Source: Styela clava (lineage: Eukaryota > Chordata > Ascidiacea > Stolidobranchia > Styelidae). From it: a stretch of 64,000 bases of DNA. Position numbers and translations under genes: made by a program. Of this stretch, positions 48,201 to 60,014 are shown one piece after another. The stretch is taken from assembly GCF_964204865.1 (NCBI RefSeq), contig NC_135257.1, forward strand, positions 1,860,001-1,924,000. The letters are read 5' to 3'. Within the stretch, counting starts at the first letter, position 1, and each line of letters begins with the position of its first letter. The notes under the pieces were generated by a model. The model was not told the DNA's origin, made no database searches, and was given only the letters and a program-made list of their open reading frames with translations.

Positions 48201-51200
48201 CTGTTAGTTCCGGTTCCTCTAGTACATCCTCCGGGTCATCCGCTGGTTCAGGGTCGACTTTTGGGTGGAACTATGGTTCTGGATCTTCTGCTGGGTCATC
48301 GGTCGGTTCATCTTCCGGTGCCGGATCATCAAGTGGAGAGAGTATTGACACTGGATCTTCTTCATCTATTTCGGAAACAACATCTGACGCTGATTCCAGC
48401 AATACTCAAAATCTTACTGGATGGGAGGCACTCATCGCATCCGGCTATGGCACAACTTGGACTTTTGGGACCGGCGTTGGCACTGTTACTTCGCTGGCAG
48501 ATAAGGGAATTACTGTCGGAATTGGAACCGCATCATCTTCAGCATCGTCGAACGGGAGTAGTGGAGGCCCCCATCTAGCCGCCGGAGAAACCATCAGCTA
48601 CTGGGTGTACAAACCTTACAAGCCAAAGCCAAAGCCAACTTCACCTTCAAGTGGTTCAACAATTGATCAGGGAGCAACAAGTGGAGTCAGTTCAAGCTTT
48701 AGTGTGGCTCCATCTCCAAGCGGGACAGGGTCAACAAATCAAATTGCTGGAATAAATGCTGGGGCAAGTATGTATGATTTTGTCAGCAACAAAAAAGGGA
48801 AAATTGCGATAAAGGCGTAAAACTACTAAGTTCTCCGTATGAATTCCATCAAAAATAATTATGAACGGAATCATCCTCAGCCCAATTTTTTATCAGATTA
48901 TAGAGTATCAGAAAGTAATGAAACTTTGTTGCATCCTAAACAAGGTGAAATTTTTTTTACAGTGTGAACAGTAAATAATTTCAACGTACATTTTTCTATA
49001 AATAAGATAAGGTTCACACCCAACCATTGATTGAAAAATATTCTAACATAACTTTATCTATTTAAAAGAGAATAAACGCAGTTTTATTGAACTCATTTAT
49101 CTTTGTTGAATAAATTTATGAGATCTGATAAATGTTCAGAAGTGTATTTTTAATCATGAATAAATTGCGCTGGTGTTTCATCCTAGATGGATTTGGTTCC
49201 ACAACTGGATTTGGGTCGACTTCTGGGGGTTTTGGTGATACTTCTGGTGGATCACTTCCAATAGGAGGTGGCTCAACTGCGATATCTCAAGGAGAATATC
49301 CATGTGAGTTTTGTGAATATTCATATACCAATGGCTCAGAATCAAATCGTAAAGAGCATGTCGTGCAGAGAATTAAACTGAAAAGTACATATAATTATTA
49401 GACAGGAATCATAAAAATGCAATATTTTGAATCATGATTAAATAAATTTCTCAAGTCTACCGATTCCGTGAATATGGAAATTGTACAATAAACTGCGTAC
49501 GACAAAACTTGGTGAACATCGTAATTTCATATACGTAATATGCAAAATATGTATCGATCCACTTTTAATTTTTGAATATTTTTGAAAAGAGAATATACGC
49601 TTTATAATGAGGGAGGGTATAATGATGAACAACAATTCTAATTCTCCTTTTTATCGCACATGTAGGTTACGTCCAGCAATCGGCCGTTAGCGATTTATTT
49701 GTGATTCCAGTAATGTTTAATAATATTTCAATTGCATATTTGCAGTCAAGGATCTTGTCGACATCATACCTGAAGATACAATTGTCAACACCGACTTTAA
49801 ATGCGGCATTCCAAAAGTCAAACCAAATTTAAAAACAGGACGAATCGTGGGTGCGTTGTGATCAGTTTAATGTCTGTTTCTTCTTTGTCATTCTTTTTAG
49901 ATGAGAGGCTTTCTAGACAGACGTTACGAGCTATCACTACTAACCATTTCTGCCTTGTCACTTCTGTGTATATGTCAAAATAAATTTAATTCTTTGTTGG
50001 ATAGGTGGAACAGAAGCAGTGAAACATAGTTGGCCATGGACAGTAAATGTAATGGCGCGGGATGCAATATTTTCAGGCGAAGAATTTTTCAATAGCGTGA
50101 GATAAATATTATCGAATATCAATAAATATATGCCGGCCCTATCTAGCTCTGTATTATACAATCTGAAATCTTTTAGGTTGCTTTTGAACTAGCTCAGAGG
50201 TTTACACGAACTGACGTTAAATATATTTTGTTATTGTCAAGCAGCACGAGCCTAATTCAAAATTCCCGAATCGACCCGAAAAAAGTGCCCGAGTTACTTT
50301 TATATTTTGTATTGCATTTCAATTTTTCAAAATCTGAAACGTGGATGCTCATTTCTCGGAGAATTTTTGTAAAAAAGAAGAGTGAACTCTTTATTCGCGC
50401 ATTTTCAGGTATGTGGTGCCACAATTGTTTCACCAAAACATGTAATATCAGCATTACATTGCTTCGCCTCAAACTCAGGCCCGGGTGTCAAGGAAAAGGT
50501 TAAAGTGGATGTAAATAGATACTGGCGATTGTTTATAGGAAAACATGATCAAATGCACGTCAAAGGAGAACAATATGAGGTTTGTACATAACATTAGTAT
50601 TGAATCACGTTTGATGGCTCTATCTGTTCCAACCACTTTCCATTCCAACTGAGTCCCATCGCTCTATGTGGGCATTTCGCTGTTAGATCACTGTCATATC
50701 AATTTTTTCTATATCATTTAGTATGCTTGGTTATGATAATTATATTACCTAATTCGTTTTTACTGCTAAATTTAGAAGGCAAAAGTGAAGTAAGCTAACT
50801 GTTCTGTTAATTATCCCCACTGTATAAAGGTTTTGAATGAATCATATGTTTGCAGATCGCAAAACTACGTTGGCATCATAAAGGGGTAACATTTCCATAC
50901 GTTATTTACGATTTAGTAATACTAACAACAAAAAAAGAAATCAAGTTTTCTGATAAAGTACAACCAGCATGCCTTCCGAAATACCAAGCGGAACGAAAGC
51001 ACGGTAGGCAAAAACGTGTAAGACTAGTATATATTAGCTTTTAGCTGCCTTGAATACGTATATAATTATATTTTAATGATACAGGGTCGTGGTGTTGGGC
51101 TGTGGGATGGGGTTTCACTCAAGGCACAGGTTCGGATAATGAATTAAAACAAGTCAGACTTAAAATTGGAAATCCGGAAGCGTGTGAGAAGAATTTGGGA

Positions 51201-51668
51201 TACAGCAAAGAATTGCTAAAAAAGGAAATAGCTGTTTGCGCTGGAACAGAAAAGGGACAAGATACTTGTCAAGGCGATAGGTAAGATATATAGGCTACTG
51301 AGCATTTCTATTTCATTTAAAAAGTATGATAACAGATTGTATAGTAAGGGTTAACGGAAGAGAGAAGCACAGTGCTGGTTTGCGTTGTAGTCGATCGTTA
51401 TGAATCTTTGCAAAAATAAAATGTCGATATATTTTGATATAAATATATATTCCCGTGGACATAATTTTTTCTTATTAGTGGCGGACCTCTCACTTGCGAA
51501 GATAACGGCAAGGTAACGTTGTACGGAGCTACAAGTTGGGGAGGTGATTGTGGATCAGGCAACTACGCAGTTTATGCGTCAGTCTCTTTTGCACTTGAGT
51601 GGATTTGTTGCTTCATGGCGAATATTCCGGGTTGTCGAGGTGTCAGCTGTAATCCCAAACCAGAGTAA
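45282..51668 (+). CDS. Gene E: S/G/Y/W-rich type II transmembrane serine protease
   Basis: Eleven exons: 45282-45330, 46372-46485, 46840-46893, 47373-48767, 49187-49303, 49746-49850, 50005-50096, 50409-50579, 50856-51003, 51085-51280 and 51479-51668. They give 876 codons plus stop. The N-terminus is MSSKPYGKPVNPGAKYG, with the anchor at about residues 26-47. The stalk (residues 73-538) contains Trp-rich units and a distinct C-terminal block with YKPYKPKPKP. Exon 5 is twice the usual size and Gly/Phe-rich. Activation is at GR|IVGG (Arg609/Ile610). The triad is His659, Asp718 and Ser814, with Asp at the S1 base but Ala at position 226. Exons 6-11 and the 3' UTR are close to gene C. The last exon is nearly identical except for the pocket loop GGDCGSGNYA. 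Poly(A) signal at 51703-51708. Confidence 0.9.
47810..48300 (+). repeat. WNYG minisatellite in gene E exon 4
   Basis: Six to seven in-frame units of about 23 residues follow the pattern GSTYEWNYGFGSPSS plus a Ser/Gly/Asp run. Every unit carries one W-N-Y-G motif, in place of the Y-x-x-N/S-Y-G motif of genes C and D. Two adjacent units are almost identical at the DNA level, indicating recent expansion. Confidence 0.88.
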
Positions 51669-52723
51669 TTCATGTATATATTTCAGTAACCTTTTTTTTT
51701 TAAATAAAACGATGTTAACTGACTGTGAAATTGGTTTCTGTACTATTCAAATTATTTAGGATCTTAACTATGCAAAATTAAAAAAAGAAGGCGAATTCAG
51801 AAATCAAGAAATGTATATATGCACAGAAACCTACTAACGGAAAATGCATTTAGTTGGAAATACGCTTCCGATGCCGATTTGTTGTTAAATATTCTAAGGA
51901 AATTCTAAATCATTACTGAATATCTGGCAATTACTTATTGTAGCTTACTTGTATATTTAGTTGCTACAGAACATGGATTTCGTGCTAAGCAGAGTAGTAT
52001 AATGTTTATATCCAGGCTGCGAATTCGGGTAAATCTGCCATTGACTCCACATTGAAATTTTTTTGGCTCCGACTCCGGGCTAAAATTATGAATGAAAATT
52101 ATAAAACAAATTGACTGCATAAATAGGCTTATAAACACTGCCAGGTAAATTTGAGCGTCTCGTCTGTATTCCTGCATAAGTGGTATACTGTGGGCTGAGG
52201 CTAATATACAAATATTCACTTAAATTCTTGAGGCTTCTCCAGTTTATAAATTTTTGAAATTAAAGATGGCGTTTGAATTAGTATAACAATTAGAGTGAGG
52301 TTTGAGGCTACAGATGAGAACAGAACCAATAAAATTGTCAGGTCATTCAACAAAGCAATGTTTTTGTCCAATAAAGCTCAGCATATAACAACTATCGGTT
52401 AACGTAGATCTCGAATGTTAGTGTTGCAATTCGAAGATTCTACTGTTTCGCTGCCTATTCCTACTACCTCGCCGTATGCAATTAACTGGGTAGAAAACAA
52501 TGAAGCACTTTATAAAATGTAGCAGGTGCCCGCGTATCACTAACCGTTTTGTACGATTGAAAAATGACTTTATTTGAGCACGATAGAGTTTCCTAGCAGT
52601 TACATATGATTCTCTCCAAGACATATTTTGAGATGGTGACCTAAACAAAAAATTGTCAAATCAAATGTGATATAACATTGTCATTTCAGCGGTATATAAA
52701 ATAAATAATTCCGAGCCTGTGCC
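51669..52723. other. Downstream of gene E
   Basis: It includes the 3' UTR and AATAAA of gene E, then AT-rich sequence without a recognisable feature. A TATATAAAATAA string lies at about 52692. Confidence 0.4.
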
Positions 52724-54152
52724 ATGAATGAAATAGAACTCAAAAAACACCAATCAGAATGCATCTTACATTACAACTTCGCATCGTACAATACAACTTC
52801 TTCAACTCTGGGAGTTATCGGATCATTCAGGACCAAATCCGGCTTGACATACGAACATGCAAAGGAGCTATATACCGCTGCAATTGAAATCAGTCCGATG
52901 ATTGGGAAACAGCGCTTTGACTTCCTTCCCTTTTTAAAATTCTCAAATTTCATTTCAATTCACCTATTGTATTATTTCGAACCAATACTTGATCGTCAAG
53001 AAGAAGACTCGGCCCGTCTTTTCGCACCGGCATTAAATTAGCCGAAATAATTTGTTGCCAGTCACGAACTCCACTCCCTTGGTCTGCGATCCTTCAACTT
53101 GGTCGTAATTCCTGTATTTTGCTAATTTGAGACCACAATTAATTTGTCTCTGTAATCTACACTCTACAGCCACAATTAGGATTTCGCATGTAGGCTTCGG
53201 GTACAGGAGATCGATTGCGATGTCATGCTGACCGGTTTGCGGTTCGATTACTTGCATCGATTGATTCTTAACCTCTGTATCTATCAACGACTTAACAACC
53301 ATGACAAGGTTCACCCACAGTTTCTGCATCTTTGTTAATTTTCGCCTACTGCGTAGTAAATTCTTTATTTTAATTACCCTCTGATGACACTCGTGTTCAA
53401 GTTTCAATACCTCATTTATTAAATTATGTGATATGACCGTCGCAAGTGCCGCAGGATTCAGGGTTGCCACTTTTGTCTGACTAAAAACATATAGATTGAC
53501 CTCGAAAATCATCTAGAAACATCCAGATTGAAAAATAAAACATCTAGAAAATACATCTAGATATGAAGTCATCGAATTTAATGAAAAGTAACCATAATAC
53601 AGTAATATTAGATATCGAAGAAGCTAACATCATAACCTAGAATTCAATTCCCACCTGCAGAACTTACAAAAAGCCTTGTACTTTTCATCTGAAGGAGCAA
53701 ACTATTCTATAAGCCAATCTAGTGTAATTGGCAATTTGAAAATGTGGCAGACGATGCCTTCCATGCCTTCACGTTCGGGGCAATCATCACCAAACAGAGC
53801 AATAATCAAATCAAATCACAAAAACAAAAGGGTAAACAACACACAGAAAAATCCCATCTCTTTCTCGTCGCCAAACGTGGTGGTCATTTTGTCTACGAGT
53901 AATCAAACGAAGTGTCCGAGCGTGCGATTTGTATGCAAATTCTGTACTTTATCTATACCGTCATTATATGTCACACAGACTTCCCAAGACTTAACACTAC
54001 TTGATTACAAAACATTGTTATACCAGTGGTACAAAATGCAACGAGACTGCAAATTTCCCGCTACACATTGACAAGCCCTTCGTACAGTACATCACTACTT
54101 CCTCACGAGTTACTATTCAGTAAGCAGCGCGTAAAAATTGAATACAATTATA
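52724..54152. other. Unassigned ORF-bearing segment
   Basis: Three modest ORFs occur: plus 52724-53041 (105 aa), minus 53033-53512 (159 aa; contains HDIAIDLLYPKPTCEILIVA) and plus 53676-54071 (131 aa). I recognise no domain in any of them, and they do not share codon or repeat features with the protease genes. The 159-residue ORF is the longest non-repetitive one outside known elements. It could be a transposon relic or an exon of an unknown gene. Confidence 0.3.
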
Positions 54153-54312
54153 CAGGGTTACCATATCGTGCTTATTTCTAAGATTTGTGCTTATTTTGTA
54201 GCCCGTGTCTTGTGAAGTAACGATGTGCTTATTTCTAAGAAAATTGCTTCTTTTTGAGTTGCGTGCTTATTTTTTATTGAAAACATGGATGACTTGTTCT
54301 TGTTTTACGTAC
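54153..54312. mobile_element. hAT-type host repeat, left part
   Basis: It begins CAGGGTTACCATATCGTG and matches, in reverse, the end of the hAT element at 40324-41480. The Ty3 element interrupts it, and the remainder resumes at 60015. It carries repeated GTGCTTATTTCTAAG strings. Confidence 0.7.
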
Positions 54313-56039
54313 TGTTATGAGAATTAAGTTCAGTTATTCCTGTTGCAGTGTGCTACACTTTGTTTATATTCCGTCATTATTACATTATCGTTCTTTGTGT
54401 TGTGATCACTGATTATCGTCAAGCGACAACGGACTGCATTTGCCTTACTGCATTAGTTACGTGCCGTTACGAGTATTAGACCGCCGTAGGCTTGCACGTA
54501 ATTTACGGATTTACGGAATTACGTAATTATTTGGAGTTACGGAAGGGAAGTTACGAATTATATCCATAACCTTTCAACACGACGATCTTGTGAAATTTAA
54601 CGAAGAGCTTTCGCGACGAATTGGAACCAAATAAGCGAAAAGAGCGATTGATCACTCGCACCAATACCTCGCCGTGATAATTAATGTCGCGCTTATCAAA
54701 TAGCAATATGACGACAAAAGAGAGATTGCGTAATGAACCAACGCAACTTCGTCTCCTCGGCATCGGTAAAGCGATTGAGACGGCAGAGAAACAGCAAAAC
54801 GACGGATTCCTCGCGGACCGCTAAAAATTTAACTGCTATCATATATAATCAAATATGAGCCAGTGTGTTTATTCTGTGCGAGATCCATTTTCTATTACAA
54901 AATCTTATGTTTTCTGTTAACGGTTTTATCGTTATATATCAGTCCGGACTTGGCCCTGCTCATGATGTTTTTCACAATTCCTCTCAATATTTCGGCCGTA
55001 TATGATTAACTGTCTTACCAAATGCGGCAACTTATTTTGATTTATCGTCGACTTGAATACCACCGGCACTCGACCAAACTTGTGTCAATCTTGGCCGATA
55101 GGATCGCCGACTTGAGTTAGCAAATAAATGTCGTGAGTGTAAAATAAATGTCACAAAATGCATTGTTTTGCGATATAACTTTGTATTTTCGGAGAAGGCA
55201 TATCATATAAGTTCCATATTTAAATTATACTCAAATAAATAATATTTGATCTAAATTTATCGCAAATAATGTTATAAACATTCAGTCCGCGAAATGATTA
55301 AATGTAAAATGAAGCATGGTAATCGGAATATCGTCAATAAGTCGACATCAATAATTATTATTATAAAATGCTAACAAGGCAATAATGTCGGATAATGCAG
55401 AAGACGCTGCAAAAACAAGTCTTCGTCGCGAGGAAATCGCAAGTATAATCAAACGAGAGAATACGCTCGTCGTTAGTTAATAAATTAGAAACCCGTAATT
55501 TTTATTCAGCACTAAGGTGGTTTTAAAAAACTATCGTTTCCATAAATATCCGTATACCAGTGTCGGTATTGATAAAATAAAATTGATCGCATAAAAATGG
55601 GACGGTTAATTTGCGAAGGTGATAAATGAAAACCAAAGCCAACACAAAATATAAAAATCAGAATAAAATTAATTTGAATTCACTCCTTGATATTTGTCTT
55701 TAACATCTGCCGACGGCGTGTAGTACTGCCAAGAATATGGAAACCCAACTTCAATGTCCCATTCGGAAGAGAAGTGGATTTAATTGATTGTTATGATAGG
55801 TTTAAATGCGTGGAAAAATATCGCAATTACGGGGTCATTACGTAATTGATTTTGCCGTAATTACGGAATTGATTTTTGTCAATTACGTGCAAGCCTATAA
55901 TAGACGGTAGTCCGATTAAGTTTGGCTATACTTAGTGACTCAATGTAATTATGTTGCATGTTCTTGTGTTTAGGTTAAGATGCGTTTTTAGTTTCTTAAA
56001 GCCATAACTTTGGTTATAATAAATAAAACTGTCATAACA
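54313..56039 (+). repeat. 5' LTR of Ty3/gypsy element, interrupted
   Basis: It starts TGTTATGA and ends TCATAACA, and aligns with the 302-bp LTRs at 59713 and 60980 once a 1.4-kb insertion is removed. Substitutions between the 5' and 3' LTRs are few (about four over 300 bp), suggesting a young insertion. A putative transcript start lies near 55986 and an AATAAA follows within about 35 nt, so R and U5 are very short. Confidence 0.92.
54482..55897. mobile_element. DNA transposon nested in the 5' LTR
   Basis: The insertion has inverted ends TAGGCTTGCACGTAATT (54487-54503) and its complement (55881-55897). The near-identical 8-bp flanks TATTAGAC and TAATAGAC (54474-54481, 55898-55905) correspond to one TATTAGAC in the intact LTRs. 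Subterminal blocks repeat TTACGTAATT/AATTACGG. No transposase ORF was seen, so it is probably a non-autonomous hAT-like element. Confidence 0.82.
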
Positions 56040-56040
56040 A

Positions 56041-56055
56041 TTTAAGAAACTAAAA
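56041..56055 (+). other. Putative self-complementary primer-binding site
   Basis: TTTAAGAAACTAAAA, starting two bases after the LTR end, is the exact reverse complement of TTTTAGTTTCTTAAA within the LTR at 55986-56000. The same string is in the 3' LTR. No match to a typical tRNA 3' end is evident. Confidence 0.7.
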
Positions 56056-56063
56056 TCTTAAAT

Positions 56064-59000
56064 ATGGATGCATCGATGAAACCAGTGAGACTTGACCTAA
56101 ATCTGAATTCTCCAAGCGCGGCAAAGGAATGGAAGCACTGGAGAAAAACATTTGAGAACTACATTGAAGAATTAGAGATGAGTGTACAAGAGGGCCAGTC
56201 TGTGAATAAACTCAAGAGGCTAATCAACTCAGTATCTCACAATGTTTATGAATATATTGAAGATGTGGACGCTTATAGTAAAGCTATGGAAGTGCTACAT
56301 AACTTATATGTCAAGACGCCGAATGAAATATTTGCACGACATCTGCTAGTTACGGCAAAGCAACAAACTGGTCAATCCATCGACGAATTTTTACAAACTC
56401 TGCGTAATCTAAGTAAAGATTGTAATTTTAAAGATGTTTCTGCCGCGCAGTACCGCGACGAACTTATACGTGATTCTTTTATCAATGGTATTTTGTCAAA
56501 TAACATCCGACAACGTCTTTTGGAAAACAAGGACTTGACTCTTGAATTAGCGTTTTCACAAGCTTCATCACTTGATCTGGCGCAACGTAATTCGTCAGCA
56601 TATGAAGCATCTCGAATCGACGAATTGCAACCTTCGGCATTGGCCACTTCCGAAACCTCTTTCGACAATGAAGGTATAGTAACTGGCCGTATAACAGGGC
56701 GAAAATGTATATTCTTTGGATATAATTACCACAATCGTCAAAATTGTCCCGCACGCAATGCCAATTGCTACGAATGCGATAAAAAAGGCCACTTTGCCAA
56801 AGTTTGCCGATCAAAGATGAATAAATCTGAAGACTCTTCATCTATAACGGCGTCAGTAAATCCATCAGTCCACGATGTGCAATCAGCACCACGGTGTTTA
56901 CTGCCGGCAACACTTCCAGTTGTCATAGCTGGTCGCAATACAACTGCGTTGATAGATACCGGAAGCTCTCTCTCTTTTATAAACGAAAAGACTGCGAGAA
57001 TGCTACGTTTGAAAATTTTGCCCTCACGGGAAAATGTAGTGATGGCTGTCCAGCATCTGCAAGAAACTACTATTGGATCCTGTTTAACTGATATGATAAT
57101 TGGTACTCGTTCATATACCAAAGTGCCTCTTAAAGTATTTCGAGGTCTTTGTTGTGATTTATTGCTCGGTCAGGACTTTCAAAGACAACATGAAAGAGTC
57201 ATTTTCCCTTTTAACGGCTCTCGTCCTGAACTTCTAGTTCAATATGAATCAAAAGTATGTGGTTTAGCTGCTGCAAACTACACCCCGGCTTCGTTATTTT
57301 CTAATCTCATGAAAAATTGTCATCCGATAGCTGTCAAATCTCGCCGTTTTGGCGCGTTAGACAAAGAATTCATCGCTAAAGAAGTTTCGAGAATGTACAA
57401 CGAAGGAATTATCAGGCCAAGTTCTTCGCCGTGGAGAGCACAGCCTTTAGTTGTGAAGGACCCATTGACCTCAAAACGACGATTGTGCATAGACTATTCA
57501 CAAACGATAAACATTTATACAGAGCTAGACGCCTATCCATTGCCGCGAATTGATGATATGGTTAACGAACTTGCTGGATATTCCTGGTTTTCCACCTACG
57601 ATCTGAAATCCGCGTATCATCAGATTCCAATATGCCAGCAAGATAAAATTTTCACTGCGTTTGAAGGCGATGGTAAACTCTGGGAATTCAATCGTATTCC
57701 ATTTGGAGTGACCAATGGAGTACCAGCTTTTCAGCGGCTAATGGATGAAATTGTGGAAAAAGGCAATCTGAAAGATACATTTCCATACCTCGACAATGTA
57801 ACTATAGCTGGACATACAAAAGAGGAGCATGACTATAATGTGAAGAAATTTCTCGATACTGTTAAGAAAAACAATTTAACACTAAATGATGCAAAAACAG
57901 TATCAAGTGTACGGAAAATTAACATTTTGGGATATACAGTGGGTAATAATTCAGTAGCTCCAGATCCCGAACGCCTAGCTCCATTAAGAGAACTCCTACC
58001 TCCAACAAATAGTCGCGCTCTGCAAAGAATAATTGGAATTTTTGCATATTATTCGAAATGGATTGTAAACTTTTCAGACAAAATGCGACGACTCCGCCAA
58101 GCGAAAACATTTCCTTTAGATTGCGCTACAGTACAAGACTTCGAATCACTAAAAAGAGAAATCGGAAATGCCACTTTGAGCTCAATTGATGAGCATGTTC
58201 CATTTGTTGTAGAATGCGACGCATCGGAGATTGCAATTTCAGCCACACTGAATCAAGGAGGGCGACCAGTGGCATTTTAGTCGCGTGTTCTACAGAAGAG
58301 CGAGAGGTTTTATCCCGCTGTAGAAAAGGAGGCAACGGCAATCATTGAAGCTGTGCGAAAGTGGGCCCATTTTCTGGCAAGACGTCCATTCACTATCGTG
58401 ACCGACCAGCGATCGGTTTCTTTCATGCTAGATAACCGTCGTCGATCCAAAATAAAGAATAATAAAATTCAGTCCTGGAGGCTGGAACTAGCCTCTTTCA
58501 GTTACGACGTTAGATATCGACCTGGAAAACAAAATGCCGCACCTGACGCTTTAACACGTTCTACATGCGCATCAGTTTTTCCCACGTCATTGCAAGAAAT
58601 ACACGAAGGTTTATGTCACCCGGGCGTCACAAGACTTCTACATTTCGTCAAATCGAAAAATTTGCCTTTCTCGACTGATGACGTTAAAAGAACTTGTAAA
58701 TTATGCCGCGTATGTGCGGAACTTAAACCGAAATTTTATTCCCCACCGTATGGCACATTAATCAAGGCCACGCGGCCATTTGAAAGACTGAGTATGGACT
58801 TCAAGGGACCTTTGCCATCGCGGACAAAGAACGTATACATGCTAACCATTGTCGATGAATATTCTAGATTTCCATTTGTATTTCCATGCACCAATCTTTC
58901 TTCCGCTTCAGTAATAAGCTGCCTTGAAAAATTATTTGCTCTGTGCGGACTACCTGGTTATATACACTCTGATAGAGGAAAATCTTTTATGTCTGCGGAA

Positions 59001-59702
59001 CTAAGGGATTTTCTGCTGAAACGTGGTGTAGCCACCAGTCAATCCTCGCCTTATCACCCAATTGGAAACTCCCAAGTTGAACGATTCAATGGAATCATAT
59101 GGAAAGCCGTGCGTTTATGCTTGCGTACATATAATCTGCCTATCACACATTGGGAATATGTGTTACCGAAAGCTCTTCAATCGCTCCGATCTTTGCTTTG
59201 CACAGCAGTCAATGCAACTCCACATGAACTATTTTTCAACTTCCAACACCGCTCTCCCAGTGGTCATTCATTGCCTACCTGGTTGTGCGAATCAAAACAT
59301 GCTTTTCTGCGGAAATTCGTTCGTTCGCATAAAAATGACGATTTGGTTGAACAAGTGGAACTAAAAAATGTGAATCCCGCATATGCTCGAGTTCGTTTTT
59401 CTGATGGGCGGGAGAGTACGGTATCGTTAAGAGACTTGTCCCCTTGTCCAGTCTCCCAACGATCTTCAAGTCACGATAGAGAGTCTCAAGACTTTTCTCC
59501 TGAATTCAATATGGACGAAGATAGTGAAACAAGTACTAATGCGTCACCACTAAATGATGGATGCAACGTTGACCGAAATGAAGAGTTCAAAATTGAAATT
59601 CCAATTAGCTCTGACAATGCTAATAATGAAAGGATTGCCACACGTCGTTCAACTCGAACTAACATTGGTGTTCCACCAGAACGCTATGGTTTTGAAATAT
59701 AG
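56064..59702 (+). pseudogene. Gag-pol of Ty3/gypsy element, one in-frame stop
   Basis: One frame covers 1213 codons apart from a TAG at 58278-58280. Order: gag; a degenerate first knuckle (one Cys replaced) and an intact CCHC knuckle at residues 235-248 (CYECDKKGHFAKVC); aspartic protease LIDTGSS (residues 296-302); reverse transcriptase with TYDLKSAYHQI and a YLDN catalytic box at 575-578; RNase H with the stop inside it; integrase with an HHCC finger (HEGLCHPG through CKLCRVC) and a DDE core (MDFKGP, HSDRGKSF, NSQVERFN); then an acidic C-terminal tail. Domain order RT-RNaseH-integrase is that of Ty3/gypsy. The stop is either a decay mutation or, less likely, a suppressible codon. Confidence 0.92.
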
Positions 59703-59712
59703 ACGGGGAGAA

Positions 59713-60014
59713 TGTTATGAGAATTAAGTTCAGTTATTCCTGTTGCAGTGTGCTACACTTTGTTTATATTCCGTCATTATTACATTATCGTTCTTTGTGT
59801 TGTGATCACTGATTATCGTCAAGCGACAACGGACTGCATTTGCCTTACTGCATTAATTACGTGCCGTTACGAGTATTAGACGGTAGTCCAATTAAGTTTG
59901 GCTATACTTAGTGACTCAATGTAATTATGTTGCATGTTCTTGTGTTAAGGTTAAGATGCGTTTTTAGTTTCTTAAAGCCATAACTTTGGTTATAATAAAT
60001 AAACTGTCATAACA
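59713..60014 (+). repeat. 3' LTR of Ty3/gypsy element
   Basis: A 302-bp LTR, TGTTATGA to TCATAACA, preceded by the purine tract ACGGGGAGAA and followed by the CGTAC target duplication. Confidence 0.95.

Larger units (their letters stand above)
54313..60014 (+). mobile_element. Ty3/gypsy LTR retrotransposon
   Basis: Complete element: LTR, leader, fused gag-pol frame, purine tract (59703-59712) and LTR. Target duplication CGTAC is at 54308-54312 and 60015-60019. It is inserted in a hAT-type repeat. The region immediately after the 5' LTR (56041-56055) is complementary over 15 nt to LTR bases 55986-56000, which suggests self-primed reverse transcription in place of a tRNA primer. A DNA transposon sits in its 5' LTR and a nonsense codon breaks the coding frame, so this copy is unlikely to be autonomous now. 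Confidence 0.93.
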
